In this document: positions 18,311 to 26,458 of the stretch, in pieces
How positions within the stretch are numbered: the stretch's first letter is position 1
How the letters are laid out: every line of letters starts with the position of its first letter
Source of the DNA: Candidatus Sulfotelmatobacter sp.
GTDB lineage: Bacteria > Acidobacteriota > Terriglobia > Terriglobales > Acidobacteriaceae
Reading direction: 5' to 3'
NCBI GenBank assembly: GCA_017883385.1
Contig: JADGNQ010000005.1
Span: 1-64,000, forward strand
Length of the DNA stretch: 64,000 nucleotides
Notes under the pieces: generated by a model
Seen by the model: only the letters and a program-made list of their open reading frames with translations
Databases searched by the model: none
What the model was told of the DNA's origin: nothing
Translations under genes and position numbers: made by a program

Positions 18311-19321
18311 ATGCCGCCGATGAACACCTTCTATGTGGTCGGAGGCCGGTTGAGAAGCACCCTGTTTCGCAAGCTGGAGGAATGGCAGGCATGCGAACAG
18401 GCGTTGCTGGTCGAGCTCGACCCCGCTAGCAATCAATCCACGGCCAAAATCGAATACGTCTCTCCGCCTGAAGTCTGCCCCAAGGATTCCCCGGCAGTTC
18501 AGTTCAAGTCCGCCGCTCTGAAAGACAACAAGCTCTACGCCTGTACCTCGACTGAAGTGCTGGTCTACGAGCTCCCGGATTTCCGGCTCGTGCACTACAT
18601 CTCCCTGCCCTGCTTCAACGATCTGCATCACGCGTACCCGTCAGAGCGCGGAACGATTCTCGTGGTGGTGACTGGCCTCGACATGGTGGTCGAGGTGACC
18701 ACCGCCGGGGACCTCGTTCGGGAATGGAGCGTAATCGGAGAGGACCCCTGGGCCAGATTCTCGCGTCAAACAGACTATCGCCTGGTCCCTACGACCAAGC
18801 CGCATAGATCGCACCCGAATCACGTCTTTGAGCTCGACGGCGAAATCTTCGTCACACGCTTCCAGCAGCGTGATGCCATCTGCCTTACCAAGACCGGTCC
18901 ACGCATTGATATCGCGGTGCAGAGTCCTCACGACGGCTATGTCGTGGGAGACAGAATCTACTTCACTACGGTGGATGGTCACATAGTGATCGCCAACAGG
19001 AAAACACTGCAAGTGGAAGAAACGATCGACCTGAACACGATTGATCCGAAAGCCGGGAGCGGACAAACAAGCCAGATTTTGGGCTGGTGTCGCGGATTGC
19101 TCCCGCTCGACGAACGATGGTTGTGGGTCGGATTCACCCGGGTTCGTCCCACCAAGTTCATCGAAAATGTAGCGTGGATCCGCAACGGAACCTCGCGGCA
19201 CAAGCCTTCGCACATCGCGCTCTACGATCTGAAGCTCCGCAAATGTGAACAAGAGATTGAACTGGAACCACACGGAATTGGGGTCGTCTTCAGTCTGCTG
19301 CCAGTGCCGGGGACGAGATGA
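18311..19321 (+). CDS. Hypothetical beta-propeller-like protein
   Basis: 336 residues without a signal peptide or TM segment. The sequence is beta-rich with propeller-like strands (NKLYACTSTEVLVYELPDF, then DGYVVGDRIYFTTVDGHIV, then ADRISH-free loops) and several conserved-looking His/Asp residues (RSHPNHVFELDG). I do not recognise a named family with certainty. It sits 15 bp after cysQ and overlaps the following deacetylase by ATGA, so it belongs to the same transcript. A role in recognising or modifying the sulfated glycan is possible but unproven. Confidence 0.7.
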   Translation: MPPMNTFYVVGGRLRSTLFRKLEEWQACEQALLVELDPASNQSTAKIEYVSPPEVCPKDSPAVQFKSAALKDNKLYACTSTEVLVYELPDFRLVHYISLPCFNDLHHAYPSERGTILVVVTGLDMVVEVTTAGDLVREWSVIGEDPWARFSRQTDYRLVPTTKPHRSHPNHVFELDGEIFVTRFQQRDAICLTKTGPRIDIAVQSPHDGYVVGDRIYFTTVDGHIVIANRKTLQVEETIDLNTIDPKAGSGQTSQILGWCRGLLPLDERWLWVGFTRVRPTKFIENVAWIRNGTSRHKPSHIALYDLKLRKCEQEIELEPHGIGVVFSLLPVPGTR

Positions 19322-20103
19322 CTCCTGAGCCATCCATCGTTTTCTTGATGTATCACGAACTGGAGATTCCCGGGAAGCCTCTCTGCCTGCCGGAGCCCGG
19401 CTACGCGCGCTACGCCGTTTCTGAAGTTGAGTTTCGGCAGCAAATGCAGTACCTGGAGGAACATGGCTACAATGGTTCCAGCGTTGGCCAGGCTCTCAAA
19501 TTCTCAGGAGCCCCATGCGTCGCCATCACCTTTGACGACGCCAGCGAAACCGATCTGCTCGCGGCAGCGCCCATCCTTCAGCAAGCTGGCTTCAACGCGA
19601 CGTTCTACATCACTTCTGGATGGCTGGGACAACCCGGCCACCTCTCCGGCGCACAGCTGAGCGAACTCAGCCGTCAGGGCTTCGAAGTCGGTTGTCACTC
19701 CATGACTCATGCCTACCTCACTGACCTGGATGACCTGAGCCTGCGCCATGAAATCGTCGATTCGAAAGTCCGACTCGAGGAGATCATAGGTAAACCTGTC
19801 GATCATCTTTCGTGTCCCGGAGGCCGTTACAACGATCGCATCGCCAGGGCAGCGCACGCAGCCGGCTACCGCACGGTCGCAACCAGCCGTATCCACGCGA
19901 ATTCTGGCCGCACAGACGGTCTTGCTCTGGGACGTGTAGCCATCCTCCGCGGTCTGCCGATCTCTACGTTCGCAAATATCTGTACCGGCAAGGAATTGCC
20001 GCGACTGCGCGCGCGAAGCGCTATCCGCGACGCCGCGAAGCGGCTCTTGGGCAGCTCGCTTTACGATCGCTTGCGGAACGCTCTGCTTGGGAGTAAGGAC
20101 TGA
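19318..20103 (+). CDS. Polysaccharide deacetylase (NodB family)
   Basis: 261 residues starting inside an ATGA overlap with the upstream gene, so translation is probably coupled. NodB motifs: TFDDASETD (Asp73-Asp74), CHSMTH with metal-ligand histidines (about 126-131) and SCPGGRY (about 165-171). No export signal is visible. It would remove acetyl groups from sugars, perhaps freeing amines or hydroxyls for sulfation by the next gene product. N-deacetylation followed by N-sulfation is how heparan sulfate is made in animals; applying that logic here is speculation. It is distinct from the deacetylase at 9049-10029. Confidence 0.92.
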   Translation: MTPEPSIVFLMYHELEIPGKPLCLPEPGYARYAVSEVEFRQQMQYLEEHGYNGSSVGQALKFSGAPCVAITFDDASETDLLAAAPILQQAGFNATFYITSGWLGQPGHLSGAQLSELSRQGFEVGCHSMTHAYLTDLDDLSLRHEIVDSKVRLEEIIGKPVDHLSCPGGRYNDRIARAAHAAGYRTVATSRIHANSGRTDGLALGRVAILRGLPISTFANICTGKELPRLRARSAIRDAAKRLLGSSLYDRLRNALLGSKD

Positions 20104-20153
20104 AGAGCTGCAATCTCCGGCATGTACAATCTGCACGAGCATGAGTGCACAGC

Positions 20154-21212
20154 ATGACCGAGATTGACGGGAGCAAGTCCGCAGCAATGACCGACCACAA
20201 TTCGGGCGCCGGGCGCAGCCGCCGGCCTGTGTTCGTCATGGGCTGTCACCGTTCCGGCACCAACCTTCTCTACGACACGCTCCTGTCCGCTGGCGGCTTT
20301 GCCGTTTATCGCGGATACCTTCCCATCTACAAAATCCTCATCCCCCACTTCGGCCATCCCAGCAATCCTGCGAACCGCAAGAAGATTGTCGATACTTTTC
20401 TCCGCAGCAAGGGCTTCACGCGTACCGGTCTGCTGGCTTCCGATCTTTCTTCCAAGCTGATGGAGACCTGCCAAAGCGGCGGTGACTTCCTGCGCATCGT
20501 CATGGGCGAGATCACCGAGCGCCAGGGCGCCCGCCGCTGGGCCGTTTACGATCCGGACAGTGTTGTCCATGTCCCCCGAATCAAGGCTGACATTCCGGAC
20601 GCACTGTTCGTGCACATCATCCGCGACGGACGAGACGTCGCGCTGTCGCTCATGAAAATGGGCGGATTCCGCCCGTTCCCCTGGAACCGGCAATCTCGCG
20701 GCTTGCTTGAGACCGCGTTGTATTGGGAGTGGATGGTGCGCACCGGTAAGCGTTATGGTGCCCAGATTCCCTCCGATTACTTTGAGGTCCATTATGAGGA
20801 CCTAGTGGCACAACCCCGTTCCACGTTGACGAAACTTGGTGGATTTCTACAGCACGACCTGGACTACGACCGGATTCAGAGCGCCCGTCTGGGAAGGCTG
20901 AGCGAGTCCAACTCTTCGTTCCTCGACGAGGACCCCGCAGCGGGCGAGCACGCCGTCAACCGCTGGAAGGAGAGATTATCGAGCCAGGATGTTTCCGACC
21001 TGGAAGCTATGGTCGGCCCGTGCCTGCAAGACTGCGGCTACCCGTTGACGACCTCAGCCTCTCAGCGCCGCGTGAGCTTACGCTTGAAATGTCTCGCCAC
21101 CGCGTACCCGCGATTCCTCGACGCAAAACTCTGGCTCAAGCTCAACACTCCCGTAGGACGCTTTTCCAATCTCTCCGCACTCGAACTCTCAGAGCCGCCC
21201 GAAACAAGTTGA
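20154..21212 (+). CDS. Sulfotransferase (Sulfotransfer_3-like)
   Basis: About 352 residues from the ATG at 20154; a GTG three codons earlier and an ATG at 20187 are alternatives. The PAPS phosphosulfate loop is present as MGCHRSGTNLLYDTL and the 3'-phosphate motif as HIIRDGRDVALS. A further conserved segment, YFEVHYEDLVAQPRSTL, is typical of the family. It is only distantly related to the two Sulfotransfer_1 proteins at 10259 and 26459, so it may sulfate a different position. It is the last gene of the plus-strand run that begins with sat/cysC (50-bp gap to the deacetylase). A palindromic repeat follows its stop. Confidence 0.92.
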   Translation: MTEIDGSKSAAMTDHNSGAGRSRRPVFVMGCHRSGTNLLYDTLLSAGGFAVYRGYLPIYKILIPHFGHPSNPANRKKIVDTFLRSKGFTRTGLLASDLSSKLMETCQSGGDFLRIVMGEITERQGARRWAVYDPDSVVHVPRIKADIPDALFVHIIRDGRDVALSLMKMGGFRPFPWNRQSRGLLETALYWEWMVRTGKRYGAQIPSDYFEVHYEDLVAQPRSTLTKLGGFLQHDLDYDRIQSARLGRLSESNSSFLDEDPAAGEHAVNRWKERLSSQDVSDLEAMVGPCLQDCGYPLTTSASQRRVSLRLKCLATAYPRFLDAKLWLKLNTPVGRFSNLSALELSEPPETS

Positions 21213-21230
21213 GAAGTCTGGAACAAGAAT

Positions 21231-21277
21231 GTGGAGACAGCCGCCCTCGGCTGTCCTTCGAGCGAAGCTCGACGGCG
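21231..21277 (+). repeat. Dispersed palindromic repeat, family C
   Basis: GACAGCCG and CGGCTGTC form an 8-bp stem, followed by a second short stem (TTCGAGC and GCTCGA). A near copy lies at 56613-56660, also just after a gene. It may act as a transcription end or mRNA-stabilising element. Confidence 0.65.
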
Positions 21278-21401
21278 CCTGTTCAGCCAGGACCAAATCG
21301 AAACATACCGGCAATCCGCCCGTGTTGGCATCCTTCCGAGAAGTAATTAGAATGACCCTACGCTCCGCTCGAGGATCCGCTTCCGTTCTCAAGTAAACGT
21401 G

Positions 21402-22778
21402 ATGAAACACTCTCTGCGGCTACTCACGGTATTGTGCTGGAGCGTAATCGCGCTCGCGGCGCAGAGCCAGCCCGGCCCACGCCGTGATGACGCATCAAGC
21501 CCCGCCGAGTACTCCGCCCGCACCGACCGAAAGATCGTCCCTTACCCGGAAACGCCGCCCGCAATCGGTCCCGCGGGCGCCGTCATCACCGACCCGAGCT
21601 TCGGATCGCGTATCGCGCGCATTACCGATGCCCGATCCGATCCCAAGGGAGCCGGACGATCCCTGTCTTCGCCGTCTTCCGCAGAGCAGAACCCGTGGAA
21701 CAAGAACTCCACTATGTTCTACGTTGACACTGCCGGTGGCTCCTTCCTGCTCTACGACTTCGATCCGGTGACGATGAAAAGCCGCCTGGCCAGCGCGCCG
21801 AATCTTCCCTGGACTGGCGAGCCGCAGTTCAGTTACGGACAGCCGAACATTCTCTACGGAGTGGTTCGCCGGGACACAGTCTTTCAGCAATACGACGTGT
21901 CAACCGGAAAGGTCACCGACGTAAACAACCCGTCCAAGTGCGTAAAACTCCAAGCATCTGACTCAGGAGGTTCTCCAACGGTTAGCGCCGACGACAACCG
22001 GTTCATGACCACGCTCGGGCCCGTGCAGGACAGGAACTACATGGTCTACGTCTACGACCGGTCCCTGGGGTGCCGTTGGTACAACACACAGACCGGCGAA
22101 ATCGGCGGACAATGGGGCCCCAAGGGAACCATTTCCGCTCCCGATCGTTTCCTGATCCACAACGCTCGCATGGCCAAGTCCGGAAAATATGTCTACGCGA
22201 CGAGAGGTGGCGGTGAAGGCGTCGGAAAGGGATGGGTCGTCTGGGAGATCGACACCATGAACGTCGGCGGCTGTCCCCAAGGCTGCAAAGGGCACCACGT
22301 ACTCGGCTATTCTCACATCCTTGGCGCGTCCGGCATGAGCCATCCCCTTGAGCTTTGGATGCGGCCGTTGAACCATCTGGAGAACACCGCTTCGATCATC
22401 ACAGGACTTGAACCCGCGAAGGACTTCTGGTACGACTCCCATTATTCCTGGAGCAATGTGGATCCGAACGACTCGGCTCCGGTGTGCTTTTCGACCTACC
22501 GGCCCACCAATCCCAATACCCCGGGAACTCCCCTGCTGGTAACCGGTCCGTGGGAAAATGAAATTGATTGTGCCGAAACCGACGGGAAGGCGTCGAAGGT
22601 GTGGCGTTTCGCGCACACATACAGCACCGCGCGCAACGGGTTTTGGTCCAGCCCGCGCGGAAACGTTTCTCAAGATGGACGCTTTTTCATGTTCACTTCC
22701 GATTGGCAGGATGAGCTTGGAAAACAACCGAACGGCAATTCGTATCGATCGGACGTTTTTGTCGTGGAACTGCACTGA
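21402..22778 (+). CDS. Secreted WD40-like beta-propeller protein
   Basis: About 458 residues. The paired ATGs at 21399/21402 precede a Sec signal (RLLTVLCWSVIALAAQSQ). The mature protein is a WD40-like propeller paralogous to the C-terminal domain of the lipoprotein at 7019-9046. Shared features are DP.FG..I.RITD near the front, a WN..S section, RFLIHNARMAKSGKYV versus RWTIHNVKLSKDGNWL, and the VFVVEL end. It lacks the Ig domains and lipobox of its paralogue. The role is unknown; it is presumably extracellular and linked to the polysaccharide. Confidence 0.8.
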   Translation: MKHSLRLLTVLCWSVIALAAQSQPGPRRDDASSPAEYSARTDRKIVPYPETPPAIGPAGAVITDPSFGSRIARITDARSDPKGAGRSLSSPSSAEQNPWNKNSTMFYVDTAGGSFLLYDFDPVTMKSRLASAPNLPWTGEPQFSYGQPNILYGVVRRDTVFQQYDVSTGKVTDVNNPSKCVKLQASDSGGSPTVSADDNRFMTTLGPVQDRNYMVYVYDRSLGCRWYNTQTGEIGGQWGPKGTISAPDRFLIHNARMAKSGKYVYATRGGGEGVGKGWVVWEIDTMNVGGCPQGCKGHHVLGYSHILGASGMSHPLELWMRPLNHLENTASIITGLEPAKDFWYDSHYSWSNVDPNDSAPVCFSTYRPTNPNTPGTPLLVTGPWENEIDCAETDGKASKVWRFAHTYSTARNGFWSSPRGNVSQDGRFFMFTSDWQDELGKQPNGNSYRSDVFVVELH

Positions 22779-22883
22779 AGGAATTGATCCCGCCACAGCT
22801 TTTGAGAGGGCGCGGCCTTAGTCGCCGAAGCGATGATCGGTGAGAGAAGAGAGTTCTTGGTAGTGGTGCAGTTTGAGAAGAAC

Positions 22884-23041
22884 GATTCGTATCAGGGCTT
22901 CGCTTCAGTGATGCCGCAAAGAGTCATACGGCGTTAAGGGCTTTAGCCGCTGGGGGCTGCCTCGCCGCGGCCGCAGCGGCTAAAGCCGACTCCGTGCTGC
23001 ATGCTCGCGTGGCATGCCTGAAGGCATGCCCTGATACGAAT
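22884..23041. repeat. Composite repeat: two family-A units flanking a 14-bp palindrome
   Basis: A family-A unit reads forward at 22884-22916 (GATTCGTATCAGGGC, then TTCAGTGATGCCG) and another reads in reverse at 23011-23041 (GGCATGCCTGAAGGCATGCC, then CTGATACGAAT). Between them GGCTTTAGCCGCTG (22939-22952) and CAGCGGCTAAAGCC (22974-22987) are perfect inverted arms. The whole 22779-23095 gap holds nothing else. Confidence 0.75.
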
Positions 23042-23095
23042 CTACTCTCGGTGTACCGCTGCGGAGTGTTTCAGAATCCTGCTAGAGGCACAAAT

Positions 23096-24967
23096 TTGCA
23101 ACCGAGAGAAGAAATTGACCGACTCATCACCAGTGGAGACGCCACTGGAGCGTCGCGCTGCCTCGCCGAACTCTGGCAGCGGGAACCTGGATCGGCAGTT
23201 GCATCGTTCCTGACGTCCAGATATGAGAAGCTGCGCGGGACAAAGCATTTCACCGCTCATCGTCTCGCTTTACTCCGCTCGTTCACGCTCGAACCGGTTG
23301 TTCCTTTGCTCCGTGCCGCCGCCTTCGTCGCCGGAATCGACCTCACTGTGCATCTCGGCGACTTCAACGCATATCCGCAAGAGATTCTGGACGCAACCAG
23401 TTCGCTCTACTCCTTCGCGCCCGACACCGCCATTCTCGCCGTGCAGACCCGCGATGTCGCGCCCGAACTCTGGGACGGTTATGCGGACCTGAAACCGGAT
23501 GCAGTTACCGCCTCCATCGCGCGCGTCATCGACTCGTTTCAATCGTGGGTCAAAGTCTTTCGCCAGCATTCGCCAGCCAATCTGATCGTGCACACCCTGG
23601 AGTACCCCCCGACTCCGAGCCTGGGCGTGCTCGACGCGCAGTCGGATCCGTCACAGTCGGATGCTATCCGACAAATCAACCATGGATTGCGCGCCGTCTG
23701 CCGCGCACACCACGGCGTGTACCTGCTCGACTATGGCGCCTTAATCGCCCGGCACGGATTCTCGCACTGGCACGACGAAACGAAGTGGCTCACCGCACGC
23801 ATGCCCATCGCCGCCGCCCACCTGATTCATCTGGCCCAGGAGTGGCTCCGATTCCTGGTTCCGCTCACGGGTCGAACCGCGAAGGCCCTCGTCGTCGATC
23901 TCGACAACACTCTCTGGGGAGGCGTGATCGGCGAAGACGGTATGCAAGGAGTCCGCCTCGGTCAGGAGTATCCCGGTGCCGCCTATCAGGCGCTGCAACG
24001 GGCCTTGCTTGACCTTCACCGCAAAGGAATCCTCCTCGCGGTCTGTAGCAAGAACAACCTTGAAGACGCCATGGAAGCGCTCGAAAATCATCCGGGCATG
24101 CTTTTGAGGCCGGAACACTTTGCTGCCATGCGCATCAACTGGGGCGATAAACAGCAGAGCCTTCGCGAGATCGCAGCCGAACTCAATGTCGGCACCGATG
24201 CGCTGGCCTTTCTCGACGACAACCCCATCGAGCGCGCACAAATTCGTTCGGCGCTTCCGGAAGTGACCGTGATCGAACTCTCGGGAGATCCTGCCACCTA
24301 CGCAGATACCGTGCGCGATTCGCCGGTCTTCGAGCGGCTCACTCTATCGGAAGAAGACCGGCTGCGAACGACTTTCTACTCCACCGAGCAGGAACGCTCT
24401 CGCGCCGAACAAAGCTTCACCTCCAAAGAGGATTTCTTTCGTTCCCTCGAACAGGAAGCGGAAGTGGCCCCGGTTACGCCCGCGACTCTGGCCCGCGTCT
24501 CTCAGCTAACGCAGAAGACCAACCAGTTCAACCTCACAACACGCCGCTACCGCGAACCTCAGATCACCGAGATCGCGGACCGCCCCGGCTGGCAGGTGGT
24601 TTCGCTGCGCCTGCGCGACCGTTACGGAGATCACGGACTGGTCGGAGTGGCCATCACTCACGCGGACGGCACTTCGTGCGAAATCGACACATTCCTGCTG
24701 AGCTGTCGCGTGATCGGCCGCACCGTGGAGTCGGCGTTCTTATCGCACCTGGTGGAACATGCACGGGCGGCAGGCTTGACGGCGCTGCGGGGGTGGTTTC
24801 TGCCCACCAGGAAGAACGCGCCCGCGAAGAACTTCTTCGCCCACCACGGATTCACCCAGGAGTCCAGCAACGGTGATGGATCTCTCTGGGTTCTCGATCT
24901 GCAAAAGGCCCGCATTGCCTGTCCCGAGTGGGTCAAGCTTCGCATTCTTCCCGGAGACAAACCTTGA
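23096..24967 (+). CDS. FkbH-like HAD-IIIC protein with C-terminal GNAT-like domain
   Basis: About 623 residues from a TTG at 23096, chosen because AGAGG sits 7 nt upstream. A longer frame from 22994 would translate a dispersed repeat and is rejected. The N-terminal domain has an SGNH-like HLGDFNAYPQEILD segment. The HAD domain starts with VVDLDNTLWGGVIGEDG (about 266-282), and LAFLDDNPIERAQI lies further on. The C-terminal part has a GNAT-like fold with LRDRYGDHGLVG. FkbH proteins make glyceryl-S-ACP from 1,3-bisphosphoglycerate in polyketide pathways. Here the partner carrier protein starts within its stop codon, so a three-carbon acyl-ACP is the likely product (inference). Confidence 0.88.
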   Translation: MQPREEIDRLITSGDATGASRCLAELWQREPGSAVASFLTSRYEKLRGTKHFTAHRLALLRSFTLEPVVPLLRAAAFVAGIDLTVHLGDFNAYPQEILDATSSLYSFAPDTAILAVQTRDVAPELWDGYADLKPDAVTASIARVIDSFQSWVKVFRQHSPANLIVHTLEYPPTPSLGVLDAQSDPSQSDAIRQINHGLRAVCRAHHGVYLLDYGALIARHGFSHWHDETKWLTARMPIAAAHLIHLAQEWLRFLVPLTGRTAKALVVDLDNTLWGGVIGEDGMQGVRLGQEYPGAAYQALQRALLDLHRKGILLAVCSKNNLEDAMEALENHPGMLLRPEHFAAMRINWGDKQQSLREIAAELNVGTDALAFLDDNPIERAQIRSALPEVTVIELSGDPATYADTVRDSPVFERLTLSEEDRLRTTFYSTEQERSRAEQSFTSKEDFFRSLEQEAEVAPVTPATLARVSQLTQKTNQFNLTTRRYREPQITEIADRPGWQVVSLRLRDRYGDHGLVGVAITHADGTSCEIDTFLLSCRVIGRTVESAFLSHLVEHARAAGLTALRGWFLPTRKNAPAKNFFAHHGFTQESSNGDGSLWVLDLQKARIACPEWVKLRILPGDKP

Positions 24968-25215
24968 CCACAACCGTTTTCGAGCGCGTGAGAAGTGTTG
25001 CGTCGGATGTGTTTGGAGTCGCCCCGGAAGGCATTTCCGCCAGTTCTTCTTCCGAGAACGTAGACCGCTGGGATTCCATCCAGCATCTCAGTTTCGTTCT
25101 GGCGCTGGAAGAGACCTTCCAGCTCCAGCTCTCCCCTGAGGAAACGGAGAGGATTCGGAAGGTCGGGGATGCGGTCAAGCTGATCGAGGAGAAGCTTGCG
25201 GCTGCGGGCAGGTAA
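24964..25215 (+). CDS. Acyl carrier protein
   Basis: An 83-residue acidic helical carrier protein. The TTG start overlaps the upstream stop (TTGA) and is preceded by GGAG at 7 nt; a longer frame from 24928 runs inside the upstream gene. The phosphopantetheine attachment serine is Ser38 in DRWDSIQHL, followed by the usual LALEETFQLQL helix. Tight coupling to the FkbH-like gene and the acyltransferase downstream indicates a dedicated carrier rather than the fatty-acid ACP. Activation would need a phosphopantetheinyl transferase such as the one at 3754-4485. Confidence 0.9.
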   Translation: MTTTVFERVRSVASDVFGVAPEGISASSSSENVDRWDSIQHLSFVLALEETFQLQLSPEETERIRKVGDAVKLIEEKLAAAGR

Positions 25216-25254
25216 ACTCTATCGACAACGCGGATTGCGACTCCGCTCACTCGC

Positions 25255-26364
25255 ATGCCCATCGTCATTCAGCCCTACCGGGAGGAACATCAGGAGGCCG
25301 TCAGAGCATTCAACCAACGGCTGCAGGCGACGACGGCCGACCCCAACCTGGTTTTCTACGCACGTTCCAGCCCCTCGTGGCTCCCAAAGATCGACGGCAG
25401 CCCGCTCTACAACCAGTATTTTGTCGCATTGGAAGACGGTGCCGTGCGCGGTGCCTACGCCCTGAAGTGCGAACGATTCCTCCTCACCGGACATGGCGAG
25501 TACACTGTCGCCTGCTACCATCACCCGCTCTCCGAAGGCATCATCAATCGCACCTACTCTGCGGTTGGGAGCCTGCTGCTGCGCGACGCCCTCTCGCGCG
25601 AACCTATGTTGTATGCACTTGGCATGGGCGGCCTTGATCGGCCCTTGGCCAAAATGCTCAAGGTAATGGGATGGAGTCTTCAGCTCGTACCGTTTTATTT
25701 CCGGGTTGTCCATCCCTACCGATTCTTCCGGCAGATGAATGCTCTCCGGCAGGCGCGCTGGAGACGTTGGCTCATGGACCTGGGCGCGTTCAGTGGTGCA
25801 GGCTGGCTCTCAGTCACTGCCGCACAGAGCGCGAGACAATTCCTCAACCGGATCAGCCCATTCGAGATGACAGAGGTGGACGACTTCCCGGCCTGGACCG
25901 ATACGCTTTGGCTTGAGACCAAAGATGCCTACTGTCTCACTTCGGTTCGCGATCGAGCGACGATATGCCGGCTCTATCCACCCGGCGATCAGCACTTGAC
26001 GAAACTGTGTGTGAGCCAGCAGGGGAAGCCTATCGGTTGGGCCGTGGTGGGTGAGCGCAGGCGAGATCCAAAATACGGATCCCTGCACGTAGGCTCGATC
26101 GTGGACTGCTGGGCGCGTCCGGACAACGCTGCGCAAGTAATGCTCGCCGCAACGCAGACTCTGGAACACAAAGGGATGGACTTGATCGTCTCCAATCAGA
26201 GCCACCAGCAGTGGTGCCGCGCGCTCGAAGGATGTGGCTTCTTCCGATCAGAATCAAACTTCGTGTTCGCTACGTCGAAGAAACTCTCCGCACTCTTGCA
26301 GGGTAAGCTTTCCGACTTTCACCTGAACCGCGCGAACGGAGACGGCCTTCCGCGCAACTTCTGA
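25255..26364 (+). CDS. GNAT-like acyltransferase, hypothetical
   Basis: 369 residues, cytoplasmic. The N-terminus resembles a GNAT domain (IVIQPYREEHQEAVRAFNQR, with NQYFVALEDGAVRGAYALK as the beta4-like strand). A second half (GKPIGWAVVGERRRDPKYG, then RPDNAAQVMLAATQTLEHKG) again looks GNAT-like, so it may be a double-GNAT protein. It begins 39 bp after the carrier protein gene, which suggests it takes the acyl group from the carrier to the final acceptor. That assignment is inferred from context only; no substrate residues can be named. A family-B repeat follows the stop. Confidence 0.7.
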   Translation: MPIVIQPYREEHQEAVRAFNQRLQATTADPNLVFYARSSPSWLPKIDGSPLYNQYFVALEDGAVRGAYALKCERFLLTGHGEYTVACYHHPLSEGIINRTYSAVGSLLLRDALSREPMLYALGMGGLDRPLAKMLKVMGWSLQLVPFYFRVVHPYRFFRQMNALRQARWRRWLMDLGAFSGAGWLSVTAAQSARQFLNRISPFEMTEVDDFPAWTDTLWLETKDAYCLTSVRDRATICRLYPPGDQHLTKLCVSQQGKPIGWAVVGERRRDPKYGSLHVGSIVDCWARPDNAAQVMLAATQTLEHKGMDLIVSNQSHQQWCRALEGCGFFRSESNFVFATSKKLSALLQGKLSDFHLNRANGDGLPRNF

Positions 26365-26377
26365 GCCAGAGCAAGCC

Positions 26378-26419
26378 GGGTGCGCATTTCTTGCGTCCTT
26401 TGCGAGAAGTGGGGATTTT
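26378..26419. repeat. Dispersed hairpin repeat, family B
   Basis: CATTTCTTGC and GCGAGAAGTG form a stem around GTCCTTT, followed by GGGGATTTT. It lies between the convergent acyltransferase and sulfotransferase genes and could serve as a terminator for plus-strand transcription. Other copies are at 46180 and 48880. Confidence 0.7.
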
Positions 26420-26458
26420 CGGTCCGCACGCTTTCTGATCAAACAGTCTGGACGCCCT

